Shown: piece after piece, positions 41,499 through 50,388 of the stretch
Layout: each line of letters starts with the position of its first letter
How positions within the stretch are numbered: position 1 is the stretch's first letter
Assembly (NCBI RefSeq): GCF_900169265.1
Contig: NZ_FXYX01000012.1
Coordinates: 1-64,000, forward strand
DNA from: Brevibacterium iodinum ATCC 49514
Lineage (GTDB): Bacteria; Actinomycetota; Actinomycetes; Actinomycetales; Brevibacteriaceae
Direction: 5' to 3'
Length of the DNA stretch: 64,000 bases
Program-made: the position numbers and the translations under genes
Notes under the pieces: model-generated
What the model saw: the letters and a program-made list of their open reading frames with translations, nothing else
What the model was told of the DNA's origin: nothing
The model's database searches: none

Positions 41499-42827
41499 TT
41501 GACGGTCGGCGACAGCGGCAAGAACAGACAGCACGAGCGCAACGACGAAACTCGTCTGCCCGAGCATTCCCAGACCCTGCCGCTGATCACCGAAGAGATC
41601 GTCAGCTCCCACCCGGCCCCGGCAGCCGAACCCACCGAACACGTCGTCACCGAGGTGATGCCGCCCAACCCGATCCGCCACGACGGCCAGACCACCCAAC
41701 AGCAGACGAGGACATTGCCGGACACAGCCGCGGACTCACCTACGACTGCTGCGGCCACAGCTGCCTCCCCGACCGCCGTCGCCGAAGCGGCAGAGACGGC
41801 CGAGGACAAGAAAGAGGGGAAATCCTCAGAGGGCCGGATCTCGGCCACTCAGCTGCTGGCGGGCGCCGGCGCAGCTGCGACCTCCTCGGTCATCGGCGGT
41901 CAGCTCGGCGTCGCGGGCACAGTCGTCGGTGCCGGAGTCGCCAGCATCGTCACCGGCCTGGCCGTCACTCTCTACGGTCGCAGCCTCGACAAAGGCAAGG
42001 AGAAGATCCAGGAAGTCGGGTCCAAACTCGCTCCGGCCGTGAAGGCGAAGATCGCGAAGAATCCCAACGGGAAGACCACTGCAGTCGATCCCTCACTCGC
42101 CGAAGATTCGGCCTTTGCTCCACCGGAACCCGGCGGCGGCAATGCGACCGCGGCAGCCACCTCGGCGCCGGACGACAGAACAGACGAGGACGGCGACGGC
42201 AGTGAAACCGAGAGCGAGCCCCGCTCCTGGTGGCAGAAGCTGCGTCGCAAACGGGTCCTCTACCCGTTGACGATCGGCGTCGCAGCCTTCGGAATCGGAC
42301 TCGGCGCGGTCGTGATGGCCGAGAACTTCACCGAAGCCGATATCTCACCAGGCACCTCGCAGATCTCGCGATCGGTGACCGGGCAGTCGACGAACGACCA
42401 ACCCGTCATCGACGACGGGACTTCGAACTCCGGGACCAGCGGAGACGAATCGTCGAGCGGATCCGGGTCTGGCGCCGACGGCGGTCAGAGCTCATCGAAC
42501 AGCGGATCGGGCACGCAGAACGGTCAGTCCACCTCGGCGGGGGAGACCGGCGCCGAAGGTGCGACCGAGGGGCAGAGCTCTCAGGGTACGGACACGACGA
42601 CGGGCACGGGCGATTCCACCGGCAGTTCGACGAGCACCGACGGCACCGGTGCGAGCAGCGGTTCCACCTCGACCGATGGCGCCGGCAGCTCCGGGGACAC
42701 CAGCGGCGGGGCAAGCAGCACAGGCTCCGGATCCGCCTCGGACGCCTCGGGCAGCGGCTCGTCGGGTTCGGGCGGATCCGGAACCGGCGGTTCGGGTGGT
42801 GGATCGGCCGCCTCCGCGGAGGGGTGA
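41499..42827 (+). CDS. Membrane protein with long Ser/Gly/Thr-rich exterior tail
   Basis: This ~442-residue protein has a disordered N-terminus (residues 1-115), a hydrophobic Gly/Ala-rich hairpin (LLAGAGAAATSSVIGGQ .. GVASIVTGLAVTLYG, about 118-160), and a second linker. One clear membrane helix follows (about 258-278, after WWQKLRRKRVL), then ~150 residues almost wholly Ser, Gly, Thr, Asp and Ala. Such tails often span the cell wall. TTG 41499 is chosen because GGAGGA lies about 6 nt upstream; ATG 41460 in the same frame is possible. No known family. Confidence 0.75.
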   Translation: MTVGDSGKNRQHERNDETRLPEHSQTLPLITEEIVSSHPAPAAEPTEHVVTEVMPPNPIRHDGQTTQQQTRTLPDTAADSPTTAAATAASPTAVAEAAETAEDKKEGKSSEGRISATQLLAGAGAAATSSVIGGQLGVAGTVVGAGVASIVTGLAVTLYGRSLDKGKEKIQEVGSKLAPAVKAKIAKNPNGKTTAVDPSLAEDSAFAPPEPGGGNATAAATSAPDDRTDEDGDGSETESEPRSWWQKLRRKRVLYPLTIGVAAFGIGLGAVVMAENFTEADISPGTSQISRSVTGQSTNDQPVIDDGTSNSGTSGDESSSGSGSGADGGQSSSNSGSGTQNGQSTSAGETGAEGATEGQSSQGTDTTTGTGDSTGSSTSTDGTGASSGSTSTDGAGSSGDTSGGASSTGSGSASDASGSGSSGSGGSGTGGSGGGSAASAEG

Positions 42828-42883
42828 GTCTGACACGTCGAGCACGGGAATTTAGACAGCCCGCCCTTGGTTGTATGAAGTAG

Positions 42884-42922
42884 AGAACATCGCTAGATTG
42901 AAACTAACTTTGTCAGTGTTCT
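42884..42922 (+). promoter_or_regulatory. Inverted repeat upstream of catalase
   Basis: AGAACA (42884-42889) and TGTTCT (42917-42922) flank an A/T-rich core TAGATTGAAACTAACTTTG, about 140 bp before katA. It may be a peroxide- or metal-responsive site (inference only). Confidence 0.4.
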
Positions 42923-43061
42923 GCCGAAGTCGGGATATCGAGACTGGGCGAACGGCACTGAGCCGACCGATCAGCTGCACCGCTGGGAACCGCATCTCAC
43001 CGGTGGCCGTGATCGCGGGCTGAGTGACGCCGCCTGAAATCAAACGGTTGAAGGAGATGTT

Positions 43062-44540
43062 ATGACGCAACATACAGATCATGAATATGCTGGCCACGAC
43101 AGTACGAAGGCAACGACCACCGAGTCCGGTGCGCCGCGGGAATCCGATGCTCACTCGCTGAGTGTGGGCGCGAACGGGCCGCTGATGCTCCACGACGTGG
43201 CTCTGGTCGAGAAGCTTGCTCGCTTCGACCGTGAGCGAGTTCCCGAGCGCAGCCCCCACGCAAAGGGATCCGGCGCATTCGGCGAGCTCGAAGTCACCGA
43301 AGACGTCTCCAAGTACACGAAGGCCGACTTCCTGCAGCCGGGCAAGAAGACCCCGATGCTCGCCCGCTTCTCCACCGTCGCCGGTGAACTAGGCTCGCCC
43401 GACTCCTGGCGCGACGTGCGCGGATTCGCGCTGAAATTCTACACCGAAGAGGGCAACTTCGACATGGTGGGCAACAACACCCCCGTGTTCTTCGTCCGCG
43501 ATCCCATGAAGTTCCCCGACTTCATCCACTCGCAGAAGCGCCTGCCCGACTCCGGTCTGCGGAGCAACAATATGCAGTGGGACTTCTGGTCGCTCTCGCC
43601 TGAGTCGGCTCACCAGGTCTCCTACCTCATGGGACCCCGCGGCCTGCCCAAGAGCTGGCGCCACATGAACGGCTACTCCTCGCACACCTACATGTGGGTC
43701 AACGCCGAGGGCGAGAAGTTCTGGGTCCAGTACCATTTCCACACCGACCAGGGCGTGGAGAACATGAGCAACGAGGAAGCCGGTCGGATGGCGGGCGAGG
43801 ATGCGGACATGCATCGCCGCGACCTGTTCGATGCCATCGAGCGCGGCGACTACCCGTCCTGGACCTTCAGCGTGCAGATCATGCCCTACGAAGACGCCAA
43901 GGACTACCGCTTCAACCCCTTCGACCTGACCAAGATCTGGTCGAAGAAGGACTACCCGCTCATCAAGGTCGGCAAGTTCACCCTCAACGAGAACCCCTCG
44001 AACCACTTCGCGCAGATCGAGCAGGCTGCCTTCAGCCCTTCGAACACCGTGCCGGGAACCGGGCTCTCGCCGGATAAGATGCTGTTGGGCCGCGTGTTCT
44101 CCTACCCGGATGCACAGCGCAACCGCATCGGCACGAACTTCAACCAGCTGCCGGTCAACGCCCCTGTCACGAAGACGAATTCGTACGACAAGGAAGGCCA
44201 GATGCAGTACCACCACTCGGGTAATGCGCCGGTCTACGCCCCGAACTCGTACGGACGTTCCTTCCGAGACGAGCAGGGTCCGGTCGACAACGGCTGGGAG
44301 GCCGATGGTGAGCTCGTTCGCAGCGCCTACAGCCTGCACGCCGAGGACGACGACTTCGGCCAGGCACACACCCTGGTCCGCGAGGTCTACAGCGAGGAAG
44401 AGCGCCAGGGTCTCATCGCGACTGTGGCCGGCGCACTCTCCGACGGAGTCGAAGAGCCGGTGCTGTCGAACGCGATCCAGTACTGGAAGAACATCGACGC
44501 CGAGGTCGGCGCGGCCATCGAAGCCAAGGTCAAGGGCTGA
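43062..44540 (+). CDS. katA: Monofunctional haem catalase KatA
   Basis: This 492-residue clade-3-size catalase breaks hydrogen peroxide into water and oxygen. Catalytic His lies in [15 protein letters not shown], Asn in [16 protein letters not shown], and the haem-ligand Tyr in [15 protein letters not shown]. The proximal Arg and NADPH-region residues look conserved. GAAGGAGATGTT precedes ATG 43062, an excellent Shine-Dalgarno. A terminator and a palindromic repeat follow. Cytoplasmic; no signal peptide. Confidence 0.96.
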   Translation: MTQHTDHEYAGHDSTKATTTESGAPRESDAHSLSVGANGPLMLHDVALVEKLARFDRERVPERSPHAKGSGAFGELEVTEDVSKYTKADFLQPGKKTPMLARFSTVAGELGSPDSWRDVRGFALKFYTEEGNFDMVGNNTPVFFVRDPMKFPDFIHSQKRLPDSGLRSNNMQWDFWSLSPESAHQVSYLMGPRGLPKSWRHMNGYSSHTYMWVNAEGEKFWVQYHFHTDQGVENMSNEEAGRMAGEDADMHRRDLFDAIERGDYPSWTFSVQIMPYEDAKDYRFNPFDLTKIWSKKDYPLIKVGKFTLNENPSNHFAQIEQAAFSPSNTVPGTGLSPDKMLLGRVFSYPDAQRNRIGTNFNQLPVNAPVTKTNSYDKEGQMQYHHSGNAPVYAPNSYGRSFRDEQGPVDNGWEADGELVRSAYSLHAEDDDFGQAHTLVREVYSEEERQGLIATVAGALSDGVEEPVLSNAIQYWKNIDAEVGAAIEAKVKG

Positions 44541-44590
44541 CAGGCTCTGAGATCTTGAGCGCCTGACCGCTTGAGAGTTCGGCACGAGAC

Positions 44591-44632
44591 GGCGGCCCGG
44601 AACTTCCACACCGCGGGAGTGTCCGGGCCGCC
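44591..44632 (+). terminator. Rho-independent terminator of katA
   Basis: GGCGGCCCGGA (44591-44601) pairs with TCCGGGCCGCC (44622-44632), followed by TTCTCTTT. Confidence 0.88.
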
Positions 44633-44648
44633 TTCTCTTTCCCAATTG

Positions 44649-44704
44649 CTACCTGACGGCGGCTCAGCAACCTCGCGCGAGGTTGCTGAGCCGCCGTCAG
44701 GTAG
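44649..44704. repeat. Perfect 56 bp palindrome (dispersed element, copy 2)
   Basis: CTACCTGACGGCGGCTCAGC.. reads the same on both strands over 28+28 bp, centred on CGC/GCG near 44676. It lies between the convergent katA terminator and the aconitase stop. The flanking CCCAATTG on the left recurs, reversed, beside the copy at 46779. Confidence 0.92.
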
Positions 44705-44713
44705 TTCGTGGAG

Positions 44714-46648
44714 TCAACTGAGGTTCGCGGCGCGCTGGGCGATGCGACCACCGGCGAGGACCATCTCGACCTGACGCGGCGACAGGCCATGGCGGAATTC
44801 GAACTTTCGGCCGGCCGCCTCGGCGGTGATCGTCATCCCCGCACCGAGCTCATCGCGCAGACCACGGAACTCAAGCACATCACCCTGGGACAGGGATTCG
44901 TAGTCGGAATCGTCCGTGAACTCGAGGGCGAGGACGCCGAAGTTCGCAAGGTTCTGCCAGTGGATCCGCGCCAACGACTTCGCCACCACTACCCGCAGTC
45001 CGAGATAGCGCGGAGCGATGACCGCATGCTCGCGAGAGGACCCCTGACCGTAGTTCTCCCCACCAACGATCGCGTGTCCGCCGTCGTGGTCGGCGGCACG
45101 GGTGGCATAGGTGCCATCGACCTGGATATAGACGAACTCGGAGATCTTCGGGATGTTCGACCGGTACGGCAGAACGCGGGATCCGGCGGGCATGATCTCG
45201 TCTGTAGAGACGTTGTCGCCGACCTTGAGCAGGATCTCCAGGTCGATGTCATCGGGCAGCGGGTCGAAATTCGGCAGGGTCGAAATGTTCGTTCCCTTGA
45301 CGAGTTCGACGTTCCGGGCTTCCTCCGGTTCCAGAGGTGGAACAAGCATCTTGCGGTTTGCGGAGAACTTCTCCGGCAGCCGCACCTCGGGATAGTCCAT
45401 GTCGAGGTCGCGGGGATCGGTGATCTTCCCGGTCAGCGCGGCGGCCGCGGCAGTCTCCGGAGAACACAGCCACACGGAATCCTCATCGGTGCCGGAGCGA
45501 CCGGGGAAGTTGCGCGGCATGGTGCGCAGACTGTTGCGCCCGACCGCAGGAGCCTGGCCCATACCGATGCAGCCCATGCAGCCGGATTGGTGAATCCGGG
45601 CCCCGGAAGCTACCAGTGAGGTCAGCCATCCGCCGGCGATGAGGTCGGCAAGGACCTCACGTGAGGTGGGGTTGATGTCGAGCGAAATCTGCTGATCAAT
45701 CTGGCGGTCGGCAAGTGTTTCGGCGACGACGGCGAAGTCCCGCAGCCCTGGGTTCGCCGAGGAGCCGACGACGACCTGGAAGACGTCCTCACCGGCGACC
45801 TCGCGCACCGGAGTGACGTTGCCCGGAGACGACGGCGCGGCGATGAGCGGTTCGAGCTGCGAGAGATCGATGCTGTCGGTGAGATCGTATTCGGCACCTT
45901 CGTCGGCCTCGATGCGGGTGAAGTCCTCGCCTCGGTCAACGGCTTCCAAGTAGTCGCGGACGGCATCATCGGCGGGGAAGACCGTGGCGGTGGCGCCGAG
46001 TTCGGCCCCCATATTCGCAATCACGTGACGGTCCATGGCCGTGAGGTTCCGCAACCCGTCCCCGTGATATTCGATGATCTTCCCGACTCCGCCTTTGACC
46101 CCATGACGACGCAGCATTTCGAGGATGACGTCCTTGGCTGAGACCCAGTCGGGCAAGGTGCCTGTGAGTTCGACGCCCATGATCTGCGGGGCGCTGATGA
46201 AGAGGGGTTCACCGGCCATGGCCATGGCGATCTCGAGTCCGCCGACGCCGATGGCGAGCATTCCCAAAGCGCCGGCGGCACAGGTGTGGGAGTCCGAGCC
46301 GATGAGAGTCGTCCCGGGCTTGCCGAAACGGGACTGGTGGACAGGGTGGGAGACGCCGTTGCCGGCAGGGGAGAACCACAGACCGAACCGTGCCGCGGCA
46401 GAGCGGAGGAATTCGTGGTCCTCCGGGTTCTTCTCATCGGTCTGCAGCAGGTTGTGATCGACGTACTGCACGGACAGATCCGTGCGGATCCGGTCGAGGC
46501 CGAGCGCCTCGAGTTCGAGCATGACCAGGGTGCCCGTCGCATCCTGGGTGAGCGTCTGGTCGATCCGGATCCCGAGTTCGTTTCCGGGAGTGAGCTCCCC
46601 GGACTCCAGATGCGATCGGATGAGCTTCTGAGCAACGTTCTCAGCCAT
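44714..46648 (-). CDS. Aconitate hydratase, short form
   Basis: This 644-residue aconitase interconverts citrate and isocitrate via a 4Fe-4S cluster. It has GSDSHTCAAGALG (cluster Cys), SGCMGCIGMGQAP (the two other cluster Cys) and the C-terminal swivel domain with GENYGQGSSREHA and RIHWQNLANFGVLAL. The length is well below AcnA (about 890) or AcnB and matches the short aconitases of some Firmicutes and thermophiles. A leucine-dehydratase-like substrate cannot be fully excluded. Its Shine-Dalgarno (GGAGG) is about 8 nt before ATG 46648. Confidence 0.9.
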   Translation of the reverse strand: MAENVAQKLIRSHLESGELTPGNELGIRIDQTLTQDATGTLVMLELEALGLDRIRTDLSVQYVDHNLLQTDEKNPEDHEFLRSAAARFGLWFSPAGNGVSHPVHQSRFGKPGTTLIGSDSHTCAAGALGMLAIGVGGLEIAMAMAGEPLFISAPQIMGVELTGTLPDWVSAKDVILEMLRRHGVKGGVGKIIEYHGDGLRNLTAMDRHVIANMGAELGATATVFPADDAVRDYLEAVDRGEDFTRIEADEGAEYDLTDSIDLSQLEPLIAAPSSPGNVTPVREVAGEDVFQVVVGSSANPGLRDFAVVAETLADRQIDQQISLDINPTSREVLADLIAGGWLTSLVASGARIHQSGCMGCIGMGQAPAVGRNSLRTMPRNFPGRSGTDEDSVWLCSPETAAAAALTGKITDPRDLDMDYPEVRLPEKFSANRKMLVPPLEPEEARNVELVKGTNISTLPNFDPLPDDIDLEILLKVGDNVSTDEIMPAGSRVLPYRSNIPKISEFVYIQVDGTYATRAADHDGGHAIVGGENYGQGSSREHAVIAPRYLGLRVVVAKSLARIHWQNLANFGVLALEFTDDSDYESLSQGDVLEFRGLRDELGAGMTITAEAAGRKFEFRHGLSPRQVEMVLAGGRIAQRAANLS

Positions 46649-46778
46649 TGTCCGCCTCCTTCGGCAGTCAGCGATCCACCGAAGCCACTCGGCTTCGGGT
46701 AGTCAATCCACGCTAGTCCTCGATCGATGGGTTCTCAAGGTCGGTCGCCTCCTGTGACCGGGTTTGCGCGTCTCAGAA

Positions 46779-46834
46779 CTACCTGACGGCGGCTCGGCAA
46801 CCTGGCGCGAGGTTGCTGAGCCGCCGTCAGGTAG
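46779..46834. repeat. 56 bp palindromic element, copy 3
   Basis: Nearly identical to the copy at 44649, with mismatches around its centre (CTCGGCAACCTGGCGCGAGG). It sits in the divergent promoter region of aconitase and the Fpg-like gene, and could affect both. Confidence 0.9.
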
Positions 46835-46867
46835 CAATTGGGGGTGTTGGGATTGGGAGGGGAGGAG

Positions 46868-46873
46868 GATACT
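46868..46873 (+). promoter_or_regulatory. -10 like element (GATACT) close to the start codon
   Basis: GATACT ends 6 nt before ATG 46880; GGGAGGGGAGGAGG further upstream could also serve as a Shine-Dalgarno, so leaderless use is uncertain. Confidence 0.4.
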
Positions 46874-46879
46874 GGGACT

Positions 46880-47725
46880 ATGCCGGAGTTGCCCGAGGTC
46901 AATGCGCTGATCGACTTCCTGCGTCCGCGGCTGATCGGGGACTTCGTCACCCGCGCGGACATCGCCGAACTCAGCCTGCTCAAGACCGTCGACCCGAGCA
47001 TCGATGCGCTCGCCGGACTTGCTATCACCGAGGTGGCCCGCCGTGGGCGAGCCCTCGTCATCGGTTTCGACGGACTCAGTCTCGTCTGCCGGTTCGCCCG
47101 AATGGGCTGGCTGAACTGGCATGACACCGCACCGAGTGGTCCGACCCGGATGGGCAAGGGGCCGTTGGGAATGCGCGTAACCCTGGCATCGGGGGCCGCC
47201 TTCGACCTCATCGAACCCGGGTCGAAGAAGAACGCCGCCGTCTCCCTCGTCCGCGACCCCTCCGAGGTGCCCGCCCTCGCATCGCTCGGCACAGACGCCC
47301 TGAGCCTCACCATCGACGAACTCGCCGCGGCCCTGTCCGAATCGACTTCCCGGATCAAAACGGTCCTCGAAGATCAGAGAATCATCGCAGGCCTCGGCAA
47401 TGCCTATACCGATGAGATCCTCCACGCCGCGAAGCTCTCCCCGTTCGCAACCGCGAAGACCGTCGACCCGCAGGCGCTGCACACCGCCACCCACGAGGTG
47501 CTCGATGCCGCCCGCAGCAGGCTCATCGGCCTGCCGCCGGGCAAGATCAAAACCGCGAAGAAACGCGGATTCTCCGTTCACGGCCGCACAGGTGAGACCT
47601 GTCATGTCTGCGGGGAGACCATCGCCGAGGTGTCCTTTGCCGACAAATCCTTCCAGTACTGCCCCGGCTGTCAGACCGGCGGAAGAAAGCTCTCCGACCG
47701 TCGAATGGACCGCCTCCTCAAGTAA
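46880..47725 (+). CDS. Fpg/Nei-family DNA glycosylase
   Basis: This 281-residue base-excision-repair enzyme starts PELPEV, with catalytic Pro2 and Glu3 of the Fpg/Nei family. The H2TH region contains IAGLGNAYTDEILHAA. The C-terminal zinc finger is complete: CHVCG .. FQYCPGCQ. The Lys that follows RR-x in Fpg (K57 region) is Arg here (ARRGRALVIG), as in some divergent members. ATG 46880 gives the exact MPELPEV start. Confidence 0.93.
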   Translation: MPELPEVNALIDFLRPRLIGDFVTRADIAELSLLKTVDPSIDALAGLAITEVARRGRALVIGFDGLSLVCRFARMGWLNWHDTAPSGPTRMGKGPLGMRVTLASGAAFDLIEPGSKKNAAVSLVRDPSEVPALASLGTDALSLTIDELAAALSESTSRIKTVLEDQRIIAGLGNAYTDEILHAAKLSPFATAKTVDPQALHTATHEVLDAARSRLIGLPPGKIKTAKKRGFSVHGRTGETCHVCGETIAEVSFADKSFQYCPGCQTGGRKLSDRRMDRLLK

Positions 47726-47757
47726 GGCGCCGCCTCAAGTGACGCCTGACCGCCGGC

Positions 47758-47922
47758 ATGGACGGCACCATCGACAGGATCTGTACCGCGCTCGCCGTAC
47801 CCTCACGCTGGGCGGAGGCGGAAACGGCGGTCGGCGATGCCATGGGCGCCGGCTACGAGGACGCGGCGGTCACGACCTCCCGCGCGGGGCGCGGTCAGGG
47901 GTGGGTCGCCTCGGCGGAATAG
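47758..47922 (+). CDS. Possible small protein (54 residues), uncertain
   Basis: ATG 47758 opens a frame with high third-position GC (MDGTIDRICTALAVPSRWAE.. to a final GWVASAE). It sits 32 bp after the Fpg-like gene. There is no clear Shine-Dalgarno and no recognised domain; it could equally be a decayed fragment. Confidence 0.3.
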   Translation: MDGTIDRICTALAVPSRWAEAETAVGDAMGAGYEDAAVTTSRAGRGQGWVASAE

Positions 47923-47993
47923 TCCTCCAGATCTATCCGTTGTGCGGAAGTGCGGCCCGTTTGCGGCCGATCATTCGACGAATGGAGGAAAGC

Positions 47994-48959
47994 TTGACCA
48001 CGCGGAAGCAGATTCCCGGCACCGACCTGTCCATCTTCCCGATCAATCTCGGCACGAACACCTTCGGGTGGACGGCCGATGAGGCGCAGTCTCATGCCGT
48101 CCTCGACGCCTTCGTGGCCGGCGGCGGCAATTTCCTCGATACCGCCGAGTCCTACCCTGCGTGGGTGCCCGGCAACACCGGCCGCGAATCCGAGACCATC
48201 ATCGGCACCTGGCTGGCCTCGCGCGGCAACCGGGACGAGGTCGTCATCGCGACGAAGGTCGGCGACCATCCCGAGCACAAGACGCAGGATCCCGAATACA
48301 TCCGCACTGCCATCGACGCCTCACTGGAGCGTCTGCAGACCGATCACGTCGACCTCTACTACGCCCACCGTGACGATGAGGTGACCCCCATCGCCGAGGT
48401 GGCCCGCGTCTTCGATGAGATCGTCCGTTCCGGTAAGGCCAAGCACATCGCGGTGTCGAACTATTCGCCGGCGCGTCTGGCCGGGTGGTTCGCAGCGGCC
48501 GAGGACGAAGGACTGGTCAAGCCGGTCGCGATCCAACCGCAGTACAGCCTCGTCTATCGGCGGGAGTTCGAGACCGACCTGCGCCCGGTCGCCGAGCGGC
48601 GCGATCTCGCGGTGTTCTCGTACTTCAGCCTTGCCGCCGGCTTCCTCACCGGCAAATACCGCACCGAAGCCGACCTCGAAGGCGCCGATCGGGGTGGCAT
48701 GGTGCAGGGATATTTCAATGCCGAGGGGCTCAAGGTCGTCGACGATCTCGTCGCGATCGCTGATTCGCACAATGTCGCTCCGACGACTGTGGCGCTGTCC
48801 TGGCTGCTGGCGAAGGGCGTGACGGCACCGATCGCCTCGGCTCGCACCCCTGAGCAGCTCGAGGCGGTCATGGCCGCACCCGGGCTCGAGCTCAGCGCCG
48901 ACGAAGTCGACCGTCTCGACCGGGCCTCCGCGCCGTTCGCGCAGGAGGACCCGTCCTGA
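47994..48959 (+). CDS. Aldo/keto reductase
   Basis: This 321-residue TIM-barrel NADPH oxidoreductase has INLGTNTFGWTAD, the active-site Asp and Tyr in FLDTAESYPAW, Lys in VVIATKVG and His in LYYAHRDDEVTP. The C-terminal cofactor motif is APIASARTPEQLEAV. The substrate is unknown. TTG 47994 is preferred over ATG 47982 because GGAGGA lies 6 nt upstream of the TTG and homologues begin there. It resembles YajO/L-glyceraldehyde-3-phosphate-reductase-type members. Confidence 0.88.
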   Translation: MTTRKQIPGTDLSIFPINLGTNTFGWTADEAQSHAVLDAFVAGGGNFLDTAESYPAWVPGNTGRESETIIGTWLASRGNRDEVVIATKVGDHPEHKTQDPEYIRTAIDASLERLQTDHVDLYYAHRDDEVTPIAEVARVFDEIVRSGKAKHIAVSNYSPARLAGWFAAAEDEGLVKPVAIQPQYSLVYRREFETDLRPVAERRDLAVFSYFSLAAGFLTGKYRTEADLEGADRGGMVQGYFNAEGLKVVDDLVAIADSHNVAPTTVALSWLLAKGVTAPIASARTPEQLEAVMAAPGLELSADEVDRLDRASAPFAQEDPS

Positions 48960-48975
48960 CCTTCCCTCCCAATTA

Positions 48976-49031
48976 CTACCTGACGGCGGCTCAGCAACCT
49001 CGCACGAGGTAGCTGAGCCGCCGTCAGGTAG
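48976..49031. repeat. 56 bp palindromic element, copy 4
   Basis: CTACCTGACGGCGGCTCAGC.. with two mismatches around CGCACGAGGTAGC. It lies between the convergent aldo/keto reductase and ThrE-like genes and may act as their terminator. Confidence 0.9.
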
Positions 49032-49044
49032 CTCTAGGGGTGTC

Positions 49045-50280
49045 TCAGGCGACGATTTCATCCTTGGGCTCGACCGCGTGGGCGATGGCGGCGCCGATGA
49101 CCGTGCCGATGGCGATGGTGAAGAACGTGGTCGCAGCCGCCAGCATGCTGCCGGCAACCCCAGTGCCGTCACCGAACTCGATCTGCGAGGCGTTGAGGAG
49201 CCCGAACGACCCGGGAGCGACGACGAGGAACGCGGGCACGAAGCTGATCCGCCAGATCGGGCCTTTCGGTAGGCGCGAGAGCACGACGGCCACCACCGAT
49301 GCGGTCAAAGCGCCGGCGAGGCCGCCGATGGCCGCACCGAATTCGGCACCGATGCCCAGTTGTGCCAGTGCGGCCGCAGCGATAGTGAGGACGATCGGCA
49401 CCGTGTGCTCGAGCGGAGTGTGCAGATAGATGATGAGGCCCAGCGTCGCGGCGGCCACGCCCAGGGCGGAGAGCCACCATGTCGAGGCGGTGAGCTGGGA
49501 GTTCGCAAGCGCCTCGGCGCCGGTGCCAGTGACGACGGAGGCACCGGCGACTCCGGCGATGAACATCGCCAACTGGACGGTGGCCGAGACGAGCCGGGAA
49601 CTGCCTGCCGAGAGGGCGCCGGCGGAGATCTCGGTCAGTCCGGTGACCACAGCGCTGCCGGGCAGCAGCAGCGCCAGGGTGGCGACGATCGTGCGCAGGG
49701 GACTGTCCAGCCAGTCGAGGCGGAAGCCGATGAGGATGAGCACCGCGACGATGAACGCCGAGGCGACCGGCAGCAGCGGTCCGAGGCTGGGGTGGCGGGC
49801 GTTGACGGCGAGCACACCCGCGACGATGAGCGAACCGAGAGCGGCGAAGGCGAGGTTGACCAGTCCCGGTTCGAGCAGCAGGCACAGCCCGACGCCGACA
49901 GGCACCGCGCCGAGGCGGGTCACCCATCCGGGCCAGCGCGGGGGAGCACCGTAGACCTCGGCCTCGATCATGCGGCGAGCGGCGTCGATGCCGAGCCGGC
50001 GCGACCGCACGGCGTCGACGATGTCGAGCAGCTTCGCGGTCTGGTCGAACCGCAGGTCAGGACCGATGCGTTCGAACCGGGTGGGACTGCCGGGGCCGAT
50101 GGTGAGGAACAGGCCCTTAGGAAGAGCTGCGACGTTGATGGACTTCAGGCCGACCGCTGGTGCCAGCCCGGTCAGTGCGTCTTCGACATCGACCGAGGAG
50201 ATCCCACCGGCGAGCAGCTCGGTCCCGATCGTCACCAGCAGCTCCTGCGCAGGGACGGTCTTTTCGCTTGCCTCGTGCAC
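49045..50280 (-). CDS. Threonine/serine exporter ThrE family
   Basis: This 411-residue membrane protein has a soluble N-terminal part (about 1-120) and then about ten helices. It begins HEASEKTVPAQELLVTIGTELLAGGISSVDVEDAL, typical of the ThrE/DUF1212 family, and ends with a second repeat (DUF3815-like) after GLIIYLHTPLEHTVP. In Corynebacterium, ThrE exports threonine and serine. GTG 50280 is chosen since the family N-terminus starts there and AGAGGGA precedes it. The frame is open upstream, but into the palindromic element. Confidence 0.88.
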   Translation of the reverse strand: MHEASEKTVPAQELLVTIGTELLAGGISSVDVEDALTGLAPAVGLKSINVAALPKGLFLTIGPGSPTRFERIGPDLRFDQTAKLLDIVDAVRSRRLGIDAARRMIEAEVYGAPPRWPGWVTRLGAVPVGVGLCLLLEPGLVNLAFAALGSLIVAGVLAVNARHPSLGPLLPVASAFIVAVLILIGFRLDWLDSPLRTIVATLALLLPGSAVVTGLTEISAGALSAGSSRLVSATVQLAMFIAGVAGASVVTGTGAEALANSQLTASTWWLSALGVAAATLGLIIYLHTPLEHTVPIVLTIAAAALAQLGIGAEFGAAIGGLAGALTASVVAVVLSRLPKGPIWRISFVPAFLVVAPGSFGLLNASQIEFGDGTGVAGSMLAAATTFFTIAIGTVIGAAIAHAVEPKDEIVA

Positions 50281-50336
50281 TCCCAGTCCCTCTCGTCTGC
50301 AGATCAGCCGACGAAGTAGAAGATACCAGCCTCTTA

Positions 50337-50388
50337 CTACCTGACGGGGACCACTCCAGCGCCAGGTTGCTGGGCCCCCGTCAGGTAG
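50337..50388. repeat. 52 bp palindromic element, divergent copy 5
   Basis: CTACCTGACGGGGACCACTC .. GGGCCCCCGTCAGGTAG has the same ends as the other copies, but its middle differs. It resembles the half copy at 228-256 most closely. Its right end supplies the TGA stop of the LysR gene (50383-50381). Confidence 0.88.

Noticed and set aside
47400..47981. Upstream extension of the aldo/keto reductase frame
   Set aside because: It overlaps the Fpg-like gene in another frame; the Shine-Dalgarno and homology start at 47994.
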